The notes under the pieces: model-generated
What the model saw: the letters and a program-made list of their open reading frames with translations, nothing else
Databases searched by the model: none
What the model was told of the DNA's origin: nothing
From: Aphelocoma coerulescens
Taxonomy: Eukaryota > Chordata > Aves > Passeriformes > Corvidae
Assembly: GCF_041296385.1 (NCBI RefSeq)
Contig: NC_091014.1
Location: 18,637,578 to 18,701,577, forward strand
Direction of reading: 5' to 3'
Length of the DNA stretch: 64,000 nucleotides
Shown: positions 25,794-37,167 of the stretch, piece after piece
Numbering within the stretch: position 1 is the stretch's first letter
Layout of the letters: each line of letters opens with the position of its first letter
Program-made: the position numbers and the translations under genes

Positions 25794-28364
25794 CCCCGAG
25801 TGTTGCTCAAGACACTATGAATATTTAGGGCACCTTCTGTGGTTGCTCTCTTCACACACAGCATGGTGGGAGCTGCCTGCTGTTGTCAGGACACTTTTAT
25901 GACTGCAGACTGAAAGAACTGCAGGGGCTATGCTTGGAAGTCAGCTCCTCACACCACCATTAACTGAAAACCATCTGGAGCATCTACAGATGCTTGGATC
26001 TGACTTATCCTGTTGTTGCCAAAGTGTTGTAACCCTATCTAAAGGGATGTCAAAAGGTGGTGACTTCTTATCAGAAAGATTTATTATCAAGATGTCTACT
26101 GATATGCTATGTCAGTTCTGAAAATAAATAAATTTTAAAAAGAAACAAAAAAAATCCGTTTTCACTCATATCAACAGAAATATGCGCTACTACAATGTAT
26201 ACAGAAAGTATTGTATTGCCTATTCCAGATTTTGTTGTTGTCTACATTTTTTATGGTCTACTAAGGTTCTTCTGTTTCTACTTTACTGTTCTTCACATGC
26301 ATTCTGCTTTCAAATTTAGATGCTGCTAATCTGATCTATGATTTTTGAAAATTTTTAAACTAATATTTCTCTTTTGAATTCCATAACAAGTTCTAGTAAA
26401 TATACAACTATAAAGTAAAGCCCAAAGTTAAAGTGTTAAGGAGAATGCCTGTTTCTTGTCATTAGCTTGTTTTGCTTTTTACTAGGAAGATTTTGAAGAT
26501 TAACAAATCCTGAAATCTATTCTTTTTCAAATGTAGATTATTCTTTCTGTCTAGCAATGTTAATTCATATTAGACTAATGGTCATGTAATTTTAATGCTT
26601 TGATTCTTCTTAGCTGTTCATGAGACCTTCTGAAATAAATTACATGAGATTCCATTTTCAATGACTAAATAGAGAATATCAAAGTAGAAACCTGCCCAGG
26701 CACTCAGGGGTTCAGTCCAGCTGGTTTTGTGTACCTATTGACCATGTCTGTGATGTCAGTTTTGCAGTTACCAGGGACTGAGCTCAGTTTTCTTTCTCAC
26801 AGATGAGGGCTGACTTATAGATTCTGCACACTGGCAGAGCTAACTTGTACAGCACATCAACACACACTTGAATAAAAAATGAGTTTTAATTCTTTTTGCA
26901 TTTAGCCTCTAGCTTACACCATGTTTGTGTCTTGTACAACTTCATGACAAAACAGGCAAAATCCATCTAGAGAATTCCTCCCTTATTTTTTTAGTTAATA
27001 GCAACTGTTTAACCCCTATTAAGGCAGAGATGTTGAATTTGGAGGCCATCCAAATGAACCATCATTATCTGGTGTGCCATTCTTGATCCACTACAACGAA
27101 GAGATGACTCATATGAGGCTATACTTTAGCCTTTGGAAACACAAGTGACTTTGGAACTTTTAGCAATGAAGAAAGAGCAATGGAGCAGATTGTGCTAGAA
27201 AATATTCACAACCGACTTAAACCAGATTCAAATATGAGTAGGGAGAAGCACTCCATTATGAACATAGTAATCTTCCTAAGAGAAGAAGTAAGGATGATTT
27301 GTCATAACTCACCCACACTCTTTGTGAAGAAGTCTTTTGGAGAAAGACCAGCTAGCACCATTAAACCTAGGACTAGAGGAACATTGTGAGAGTGAGAACA
27401 ATATCCAAGAAACAGTAGGAAATATCTTAATATTATTGGAAAACAACAATCTTAAATGCATTATCAAGGAGACTTCTCTGTATTGGTTACATAATTTTGA
27501 CTATCAGTGTTAAAATTAATTTAACCGGACTAATAGGAACTGCTTGCCGTATTTTAGTTACACTATAAAAACATTAATTGTACTAACAATAAATTCTTGA
27601 CTGCACACAGTTTGTGTTCCCCTGTGCTCACAACAAGATTTTGAGAGTGACAGTAACCATCTGCAAAGTGTTGACCATATGGCAGACATGGCAAGTGACC
27701 TCCTTGTAATACTGTGGAGAATCCTCCCGACAGCAAAATTTTGAGACAACACAAGGTCCCTACAGGTAGTCGATCCCTACCAGCTTTTGTGTGCTGATAC
27801 CTGAGACAGAAAAAATGACTAATGAGAAAGATTCTGCAGTTCTCCAGATTGTTTTCTTACACTGTGCTGAAACTCTGACAGGTATATTCTGGGAAGCAGC
27901 ATGAAAGTATGCAATGTGCTGTTGTGAAGGATGGTACTGAATGGAGAAAAGTAACTTTGTATTGGAAGGCTCTTTCAAGCTGGAGAAACAAAATTACCTA
28001 TACTGTCTGTTGGGTGTAGATATAGGTGGGTACAGCTAGCCAGATTCCCTGTCAAATAAACATAAGTTCCTTCCTGAACAGAGCTTGGGAACACACATCC
28101 CTGCAGGTATGATAAGGAGACTAGAGCACTGGAATAAAGCAGTGAAATAACTTCCTAATAGAGGTGCAGTCCGTGATTCTTTCATAAAATGCTGACAGTT
28201 ACTTAACACAAGCTGTTACTATATAAAAACTCATGGCAAGAGAAACTTCTTTTAAATTTTTCTGAAATTCTGAATTACTAATTTTCTCAATCAAAATTAA
28301 TTATTCTAAAAAAAAAGTCACTATGACAAGTTTTTTTGATCTAAGATGGAATTTCTATGAGATT

Positions 28365-28379
28365 AAAAAAAAAAAAAAA
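28365..28379 (+). repeat. Poly(A) run followed by ACAA-type units
   Basis: Fifteen A residues followed by 'caaacaaaataaaac'. This simple sequence could be the tail of an old retroposed copy, but no body was recognised upstream. Confidence 0.75.
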
Positions 28380-29339
28380 CAAACAAAATAAAACAGCCGA
28401 ACAACTGAGCTCCATGCTTCCTTTGTTGTTAATGAATAAGAAGGCCTGAAACTTGGAAATGCAACTTTGTTATCCTGTTCAGAAAATGTTAGGAAGATTA
28501 TCACTTAGCTTTTCTTCTGCCCTCTGTAGATTCATTTAAGAAATACCTACATTTCACCTCTCAATAGCACATCATCTGCGGGGCCTGACAACTAATAACT
28601 TGCAGGATGCTTCAACATCTGTGAGTCCTTGCCTCACAGATGTTCTTTCAGCTACATGAAAGAAATCCCTTGTCACCTCTCTCCATGCAATTCCAATTCT
28701 CAACTAATTATGAGTTTGTGTATAGTGATGATCACTCCCATGTGTCACTGAAGGAATTATGAATAAAAAATTTATGCAAATGAAACTCTGCTTGTGTCTC
28801 TCCACCAGGAGATGGAAGTAGAGAGTATATTTTTTTTCATTGGGATGCATGTACTTTATGGGTTCTCAATGAATCTTTTCTGTAGAAGAATGCACATATG
28901 ACTATTCTTTGTGTTCATATAAGATTTGGAATACAGACCTTCTTAGTCTAGAATGCTAGCTTTAAAAATATCTAATTAGGTATTATAGCAGAAGAAGGGA
29001 CACATTCATGTGGGTTTAAACATCTTGACAAGAGGCTATTTTTTTTCTTAGTTATTTTCTCAAATTCCTAAGGGTACAATGTCTTAATATTTCAGACTAC
29101 ATTTATTTTTATTTCCTTGAAAAAGCAGTTATTGGATTAATACTTGTATTGCTTCAAGAATTTCTGAGTTGCAAAAAGAAGAGATTCCTTTTTCCCATGC
29201 CTACTTCTTTGTGAGTTGTTGATACCCCTATTAAATTCTTAACTGAGAATGTTTCAATTAATTAATTTAGTTTTAACATGAGAAAATTGTGAGATAAAAT
29301 TCACCCAGAAAGATTAGTCAAATAATAGGGGGAAATGGA

Positions 29340-29357
29340 TTTTTTTTTTTTTTTTTT
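29340..29357 (+). repeat. Poly(T) run of 18
   Basis: An uninterrupted T homopolymer in single-copy DNA. It is located about 250 bp before the ERV-like segment. Confidence 0.9.
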
Positions 29358-29590
29358 GCTTCAACACTGCCTCATGAAAACATACAATATCACTGTAACA
29401 CATTTTAATAAAAAATATATGACTCCTTAATTTATGGAGCTCCCATTTCCACTTCTTAAGGTCTGAATTTTTCCACTTGGGAATCTAGGTCATGTAGAGA
29501 CCTTCACAGAGAAAATACAGAGACTGGGAAGTAAAGCAAAAAAGCTTATGCTCAAATATAGCGCATAGTTGCCAGTAAAGACAACTCGTA

Positions 29591-31095
29591 TATTCAATTA
29601 GGAAGATCATAGACAGACACAAACCTGACCAGACAATAATGAGAATTAAACATTGTCAAAAACGTGAGCTTGTAAGAGTAGATAGAACACAGAAATGTTT
29701 ACTTTCATAAGATTATCTGATTAAGGACATTGTCAAATGGAATACTACGGCAAAGAGGGAATCCATAGACAAAATATACAGAGACACAAAACTAACTGCC
29801 AGAATGGAGGCAAAGACAAGGAACTGACCTGGTCAGTATCATTAATGAATGGGCCATCACCAAGGAGCAGGCAAGGGAGGACCTTGCAAACTGTTTGAGG
29901 GGGCCAGTGGGACAGTGTGATGAAGAAAGCAAATCAGGGAACGAAGGAGAAAACACAGAGAAAAGGCTACAAAAGAGTCCTGTTGTCTGTAAAATGGAAT
30001 TGGTCAGTAGAGTTGTCTGACTGAGTTCTGTGTCTGATCACCACAGTCCATCCTACCTTCTTGCAACTTCTTCTTAAACCTCTGCATAATGTCACTCTCT
30101 GGCCTATGTGTGTGTGTGCTGCAAGGACCAAGTGCCAGCTACTGGTGAGAACTGTCTGTGTGAGCAAAAAGTGGTACCGACTAGTGGAGACAGATGGAAG
30201 GTGTGGGTGCCCCTGGACTGTGGTCAGCTAGGAGAGAGAATGGAGTCTTCAAGTCAGCTACTAGAGTGGGGAGGGGGGGGGGGGGGGGGAGGGGTTAACC
30301 TCCAGCCATGGGGTAGGAATGGTACATATCCCGAAAAAGAGACAATGGAGTCAGTGGCGTGATTGAGGATCTCAGTGCTGGCAGCTGTAGCAGGACATCA
30401 GGACACAGTCTGTGTTCTGGGTGTTGGCTGCTGGGGCTCCAAGAGACTTTATCCTACCCAATGCTGGAGTGCTTGGGCTGTTCATATGCATTTGCTAGCA
30501 AACCTCAAGCTGAACCAGCAAGCAAGCAGGAGAGCCTCAGGCTGGGCCACAGGTATCAGGTGGGCTGAGGATACAGAGGATCCATGATTGGGGGGTGCCT
30601 GTGAGATGAGCGCGCAAGTAGTGTGTGTGTGCAGCCAGCAGCAAGGTGGACCAGTAGGTGAGTAGGAGAACCATGGGATAAGTGAGGGGGCTGGGATGAA
30701 GGCAGGGATGCCAGACAGAGGGACTGTGTCAGTACTCAGAGGAGCCATGAATGTCACGTGTCTGTGAATGCAGAGAGTTTTATGTGTATGCCTGTATCAG
30801 TGAAATCCGGCCTCTGCCAGCCCAAGAGCAGGGGGTTTGGGGAAGGCAGCGACTTGTCTGTGACAGCCTGTGTGGCTGGCCAAGCCTCTGTCCTGCACAT
30901 CTGTATCTGTGTGTGTCTCTGGGATATGTACTGAAATTCCCTTCTGGTTCTGCCTGCAAACAGGAAAGTGGCAACAGTGTCCCTCAGCCTGGGTAAAGAC
31001 CCTGGGTCCCTGAGGAAATGGGTTCCAGTGGCTGTCAGGAGAAGTCCTGAAATGGTGCTGTTGGAGGCAGCCTTGTGCCTGACATCCTCTAACAT
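29591..31095 (+). mobile_element. Probable avian ERV LTR plus adjoining internal sequence (non-coding, decayed)
   Basis: This segment is clearly richer in G+C than its surroundings. Its first 700 bp read like an LTR I associate with birds. A block 'gaactgacctggtcagtatc' (29,821-29,840) is followed by 'gaatgggccatcaccaagga', 'gaccttgcaaactgtttgaggggg' and a TATA-like 'ctacaaaagagtcc' near 29,970. Further on come 'gatcaccacagtccatcctacctt' and then 'gtcactctctggcctatgtgtgtgtgtgctgcaaggaccaagtgcc' (30,091-30,136). Beyond a run of 17 G (30,273-30,289) it continues as G-rich leader-like DNA with no retroviral gag, pol or env frame that I can recognise. Exact ends and family are uncertain. It could instead be a solo LTR next to an unrelated GC-rich patch. 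Confidence 0.45.
30273..30289 (+). repeat. Poly(G) run of 17
   Basis: Seventeen consecutive G, flanked by GGGGA and AGGGG. It is strongly G-quadruplex-prone and error-prone in sequencing, so the true length may differ. Confidence 0.9.
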
Positions 31096-34000
31096 AAAGT
31101 ATTAGCACTACTATAGATTGATGTTGTAATAATCTTCTCTGTTCATATGAACACATTTATCTGAATGAGAAAAAACACACTAAACATGTGTTAGCAAACT
31201 TTCATCCCATCTCTTGTTGTTTCTAGAGGAATTTAAGTCACCATAATGCTTTGACACTCTGTATGAGACCTGAATATATCATTAACTTCACCAATTTATT
31301 TGCATGGATTTTTCAATGACCATAAACTTCAAAAGACATTTAGGAAAATATAAAATGGTCTCAGTTCTACTAGCCATGCATAAAGTGGCACCATGAATCA
31401 AGATTAGCTGGAGGACTGTTCTCAGGAATGCTCCTATGTATCTACAATTGTTTGGGAGGTAAGGGTAAGTTATTTTAAATATAATCATTTATTTATCAAA
31501 TATGTACCTATCTTTGTAATTTTTTATACCAAAATGAAAAAAGTGTCACAGATAACCACTTTAAATATTACTCACAAAAACTAATTTTGAAGTATGTCTG
31601 CTAATTTCTGACTTCTTTTTTATCATTTACTGCTGCTGCTGTCCAAGTCATTACTAAAATCATCTGAAATTAATTTAATTTTCTTAAAATCTGCAAATAT
31701 GCTGTTCATAAGACATTCACAAATTCCTTGTTGTATCATCATATTGTGCAAAAGAAAAAAAGTAATTGTCAGAAACTAAATAATCACCTTTTTCAAGTCA
31801 TACATGAAAATAACTCCACTGTAAAATTGCTTTCAAATACTTGTACTGATACTCAATAAAGTTAATTTTCCAGAATCTTTCCTACAAATTGCAACCAGAG
31901 CATGGAAATATTTTTCAGTAAAGAAACTAGAAGCATTATGAATCCTCACAATACAAAGTGATCTGCTTCCTGCCATTTCCTAGAAAAGCAGGCAGAATTT
32001 TTACTGTGACAACTTCCCAATGAGTCATACAGCATTTGGGTAGCTGATACAGTCACATAAATTTCACTCATTCATTTCAAAACTGTTTGTTATACCCAGC
32101 AGAGAAAAACTGGTTTCATATGGACTTGTCTTGCATAATGATTTTAAGATTTACTGTCATATTTTTTACCCATGTTTTATTATATTATCATCACAATGAA
32201 TAACCATAGATACAGGGTTTTTTTAGAAAAAAGTTTATAGCAGCTGTAATTTGAATACAAAAATTGAAATTAATACAGACCACATATGGGAAATTATTGA
32301 CACATTTTGGTAAGGAACACTTCATTAATTTCTGAAGTTTTGTCAAGTTAATTCTTCGAGGATTGAATATTACTCTTCCTATTTATCAGATAGAGAGATA
32401 CATAATTCTTCAATTCTGTCATTCTTAGGTTTTGCTGTCATTCCACTGTAAGAGTAAAATGCAGAATGGTCCCTACAATATTGATTTTCCAATGGAGGAT
32501 CAGTACTGAACAACAAAGGGTGAAATGGAGCAGTGCTGATGGCCACAAAAATGTCCCATTAAATTGTGAGGAGAGTGAAGGCAAAACTACCTCTAAAACC
32601 TTTCTGAAACAGCAAATCTAATCCTAGGTGGTAGTTGGATCAAAGTGACTTTTACACACCGTCCTCTGATTCTTCCTTCCAAACACCTTTTCCTGATTGT
32701 ACGGAAGTGAAGCTATAACAAAGAACAGGAGAGAGGAGGCTTAAGGAAAATCTTTGGCAGTAGGAGGCTGTAGATACATAATCTCCCTGATATTTTAAGA
32801 GGGTCTTCACTCAATACCTGTGGACAAGAATACGAAAATAATTTAATTTATGGTTCAACATAGTCAGTGAGGTCAGTATTGCCTTTGATCAATACCATAC
32901 ACTGTCAAATCATATTGTGGTACTAAGCCTTTCCTCTATGATCATAGATAAACTGGATGCTGTTGCAAAGAGTTTTAATTAGTCTTTTTTTCTTAGTAGG
33001 TACTCAGTTCAAAACTTGATAAATACAAAAAAAATTGCTATTGTTATGTTAGTACATTGCTTGGTATTGGAGCTCTTTCTTCCCAATGATAAAATGAGTA
33101 AACCTCTATTGTCTGACCATAAATTCACATTTTATATGTCATATACAAATTGAAAGCTACTTTTCTAATTGTGTGCCTATCTACTTAGATGGACTTTTTT
33201 ATCCTGAATGTTTTTCTGTATTATTTCTTTGACTGAGCTAGGAATTGCTCACATTAGATGTACAATTTTTCCTAGATATTTTCAAATTTATTTGAATTTT
33301 TTTTAAATGTCAAGTCAATGTAAAAAATAGCATTTTTTACATTACTCAAATTTAATGTAGTTTACACCTAATGTTCTATAATTTGTCGCAATCCATTAAG
33401 TCTGAAAGAAGATAGTATTCTACTACCCAGAAATGTCACTTTTTGTCTTTCTTGTAGCACTGTAGAATTTATATCTGATAGACCATCACATCTTTTGTCC
33501 CTGTGTTCTAAAGTATAAACAATCAACCAAAAGGAAGGTGCAGTAGAGAAATTGTGTCTCTAGGATTTACTGTACCGGAAATCCATTTTACTCCAAATTT
33601 GGTGACTTTTTGAACAGTGCTAGTGAAGCAGGAGTATTTGGGAATGGACCTTGGCAGGAAAGGGCAAAAACCTTGTTCTCTGATGATTGTGCATCTTTCC
33701 AACTAGTGAGAAAGGTACTGCACTTCCACTGTACCCCTTCACGAGCTCAGAAGTGATGTAGCACTCCCTTTTCTGTGAAAAGGATAATAATTTCACCTCT
33801 TACAGGAGATCTATTCTATGTTTATGCAATTTAAAGTGTTGCTAGTCTTTTGACTGATTTTTCTAATGTAGCAAGTGAGGATTTTTCTGTTTAGGTGAAA
33901 TTTCCCTACAGGAATTACACATTGATTCTAGTGCTCATAAGGAGTTCTTTATGGCTGGTAATGAATTTCATGAAAAATACATTAAAATATAAATATTAAC

Positions 34001-34771
34001 ATTATGTACTTGTAGTCTGAAAAGATATTTTTACCCGTGAGTATGAACTTGGGGTTAGACTGATATCTTAGAAGTTTTTCACCTTATATTTCAACAAAGT
34101 CCACCTCATATTGACTATGTTTTTCTTCATCACAGCTCTAAAAGCTGTTTCACCATCTTTTTGCTTTATTATCCTCCTAGCATATGATTAATCATAAAGT
34201 GAGAATTTTCATTTATTTTGAAAATAGCTGTAATTTTACTTTACTGATTTGACAGGTACAGGAAGCATAATGTCTGTATTTTCTGATAAAATCTTTGCAT
34301 ATTTTGGATTTCTCGTAGGTCTGGTGTTTCCACTGTTTTTGTAGATAATGCTTGCAATGGTTGGAAGATCAAAAGTTTGCTCTTCATTTGTAAATACAGT
34401 TATGAATTTTAATGAGCTGTTAGCCTAACTACATAAAGTAATGCATAAGAGACAATGTTGATACTCGTACTGTGTAAATCCCAGACACAATATATTCATT
34501 CATTAGTGTATGAGTTTATGCCAAAAAATTATGAACATTTTGATTATCTCATACTTGCTTGCTCAGCTGTAAGCCTTCTTTAAGCTTTCACTTTAGGAAG
34601 GACTTTTTCCCTCAGATACAGATTTTTTTAATTGCTTTTTTAAATAGTTCTAACTAGTAGTTGCTTTCTTGCAACAGTAGCAGTAACAATAACGGTAACT
34701 AATAAAAATCCAAACCAAAATTTCTCTATAAACTTATAAATCAGCCTGCCTTGATCATTTTTGGAAGATAT
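31096..34771. other. AT-rich noncoding DNA, nothing recognised
   Basis: About 3.7 kb of AT-rich DNA between the ERV-like segment and the solo LTR. I saw no repeat family, RNA or coding signature. Confidence 0.55.
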
Positions 34772-34776
34772 AATTT
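34772..34776 (+). repeat. Left 5-bp target-site duplication AATTT of solo LTR
   Basis: AATTT immediately precedes the LTR at 34,777. The same five bases follow its end at 35,296-35,300. A 5-bp duplication is typical of class III (ERVL-like) integrations, though other classes can show it. Confidence 0.65.
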
Positions 34777-35295
34777 CATGCTGGGTCTCACTGGGATACA
34801 GTCAAATTACTTCATAGCAGCCCATAGTGTTCTGTGCTTTGAATTCCTGTCTAAAATACTGCTGATAACACACCAGTGTTTTTTGACTATTACTGAATGG
34901 TACCCGCAGAGTGTCAAGTTTTTCTCCCTTCCTTCCTTCATCTTAATTTCCTCTGCCCAATGCCCCAGTGAGCAGGCTGAGGATAAGCAGGAGGTTGGGG
35001 GCATCATAGCCAGGACAGCTGTTTCAAATTGACTAATGGGATATTCCATACCATATGATGCTGTGCTTAGAATAAATGCCCAGGAAATGAGAGAAGAAAG
35101 GGACATGTTATGGCATTTGTCTTCCCAAGCAGCTGTAATATGTGTCCCTGCTTTCCAGGATGCAGATGGACATCTGCCTACTGATGGGAAGTAGTGAATG
35201 AATTCTTCTCATCTTCTTTTTATTTTCTTTCTTTCCTGTGGAGAAGGTAGTGAGAAAAAGGCTAGATAGGTGTTGCCTGGGGTCATCACACTACA
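34777..35295 (+). mobile_element. Solo LTR of an avian endogenous retrovirus, about 519 bp
   Basis: All parts of the LTR are in order. The 5' end 'catgctgggtctcactggga' corresponds to TGTGCTGGG in relatives, with the initial TG changed to CA by two transitions. Next come 'cttcatagcagcccatagtg', 'gctgataacacaccagtgtt' and 'gagcaggctgaggat' (34,972-34,986). The promoter-side block 'gggatattccataccatatg' (35,039-35,058) is followed by a decayed TATA region 'gcttagaataaatgc'. Then 'gcatttgtcttcccaagcag' and 'gatgggaagtagtgaatgaattc' (35,183-35,205) are followed by an end in CACTACA. Perfect 5-bp direct repeats flank it. No internal retroviral sequence adjoins, so this is a recombination-derived solo LTR. 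It is the most complete copy of this superfamily in the window. Confidence 0.85.
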
Positions 35296-35300
35296 AATTT
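35296..35300 (+). repeat. Right 5-bp target-site duplication AATTT of solo LTR
   Basis: Matches the bases before the LTR start and fixes the right edge of the insertion. Confidence 0.65.
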
Positions 35301-35569
35301 GAAAAATAATATTTTCTACTCGACAGCTTTTTAAGAAGTTTTTATTCTCTCTGTCACATAACAGTTATGGTGTTAAAGTTATTGCATTTCACATCTGAAC
35401 TGAGAGATTTCCATACAGACAACTCAATCTTACCTTTATTTCCCATCAAATTTAAAGTGCATGTCCCTTGATCCAGGACTGAGAAAAAATATGAACAGTT
35501 GCAAACAAGTGTGTTTGAAATTTGTCTCTGTGTTTTGCAATACAATTAATAGAATATGTTAATACTGTC

Positions 35570-35652
35570 CCCCCCAAAAAAAACAAACAAACAAACAAAC
35601 ATACAAAAGGGGTTTTTTGCTTTTTTTGTTTTGTTGGGGTTTTTTTCCCTTT
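35570..35652 (+). repeat. Simple sequence: C7, A8, (CAAA)n then T/G-rich mirror
   Basis: A run of C then A then about five CAAA/AAAC units, followed by 'aaaaggggtttttt', T-runs, 'gttttgttgggg' and T7. The A/C half and T/G half are roughly complementary and could form an imperfect stem. Confidence 0.75.
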
Positions 35653-37145
35653 GTATCTCTAAACACAGATGTTCTCTAGGCAAGATAGAGTTTTAGATAA
35701 ATTGAACAAGAAAAAGCTATACTTCTAGGGACAATTTAAATGCAGAAGGAAAGTCTGTTTATCTCATGCAGCATTAGCCTAATGTGAGTGAAGTATTTCT
35801 AGAATGAGTGACTTCTAGAATGGCATTTTTCTAACATCTTTATAAGCTGAATATTTCATCACTTCAGAACCTATATTCCAACATCATAAATCATGATATA
35901 ACTAGTGATATATCAGAGATTTTTTTCAGAACTCTGGTTGGTTACAAAGACTCATCCTCTTTCAGATTCAGCTAAAGTAGATTCCTGGTTGGTCAGAAAT
36001 ATGAACACCCATTTTTGGCCTGCAATCCCAAATATCAGTACTGTGGTATGAAAGAAAACCCATGTACTCTATGAGTTCTAGGCTCACAGTAAATGTGATC
36101 TAATCCAGCAGGACTGGAGAATAAAGTTGAAGAGTAGATCTGAATAAGTAGCTAAAAGCAATGCCTTGTGACTTTTGTTTATAAATTGACTGTTATGGTA
36201 TGACTACCATAAGACTGAACTGATAATTTTCTTTTAATAGCATCTTGGCTCAATATCTATGTCCTGAACATAGCTTCTACCTACAGCATATTTGTGAAAA
36301 AGATACCCTTTTCAATAAGATCAATATAATGGTCATAAAAGGTTTATTGAGAACAGAGCACTATGTTCAGAATATTAAAGAATAAATATTCTGATCCTTA
36401 ATATTTTTTAAACACTGTAATAAGCTTTCTTGGAGTATGAGTTTTTGTCTACTGGTACTTTGGCAAAATGCATAAAAAGAGAAATAGATATATGCATTAG
36501 ATGAAAATTTGTGAGAACTTTCAATAATGAATCAGAATGGTTATGAAGATGCATTACTTTTGCCAACAAAACACATACTACCAATAGATTACAACTTCCT
36601 CCTTCTCTGTCCCTGCAGCTGCTCAATTCTTGCCCGCAGCTACAGCTTATTAAATTTTTAGGGTCCCTAGACTACTGAGTGTTGTAACTTGTCTATATTT
36701 AATGCTTTCAGCATGTCATAACTGCATAATCTGATATACCTATTGCAATATTTTTCTGTCTTCAAACAATTCACAAATTTCATCAAATCAATGTTAATTT
36801 TATAAAATAGTGAAAAGTAAGCAGTTTTGTGAACTGGTGAATCTCAATGTGTTTTGGAGCTACCAGGACTCATGAATTCAAATGAAAGGTGATAAAATGA
36901 ATAGTGTCCCATATGTAAATGCTCCCTGTTATCCATGCTGACTTTAGTGGCCAAGAAAGTATTTTAACTCTGGTACTGGTACATAAAGATTATATTATAA
37001 TACTAAGTTGCTGATATTAAAGATGACCAGCCAAAACTTTGTTTTTTTAGTTATCAAAACTGCTTTGCCTATCTGACTTATCTAACCTTCAGTTATCTCT
37101 GACCTGATGAAAAATAAAAAAATTTAGCAGTAATGCAGAATTCAA

Positions 37146-37167
37146 TTCTGAATTCTATAATTCAGAA
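37146..37167. other. Perfect inverted repeat, 9-bp arms, 4-nt loop
   Basis: Arms TTCTGAATT and AATTCAGAA flank CTAT. A further TTCTGAAT copy at about 37,193-37,200 and 'gcagaagta' nearby suggest a small local duplication of the same word. Confidence 0.7.

Larger units (their letters stand above)
21311..29590. other. Repeat-poor single-copy stretch of about 8 kb
   Basis: Apart from short hairpins and homopolymer runs, no CR1 or LTR was recognised in these 8.3 kb, the longest stretch here without a recognised element apart from 7.1-16.8 kb. It includes homeodomain-like and POU-like motifs near 22.45-22.68 kb. Open frames (for example 27,180-27,389 and 25,525-25,716) show no protein family. Retroelement-poor AT-rich stretches can hold conserved noncoding elements, but that is inference. 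Confidence 0.45.
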
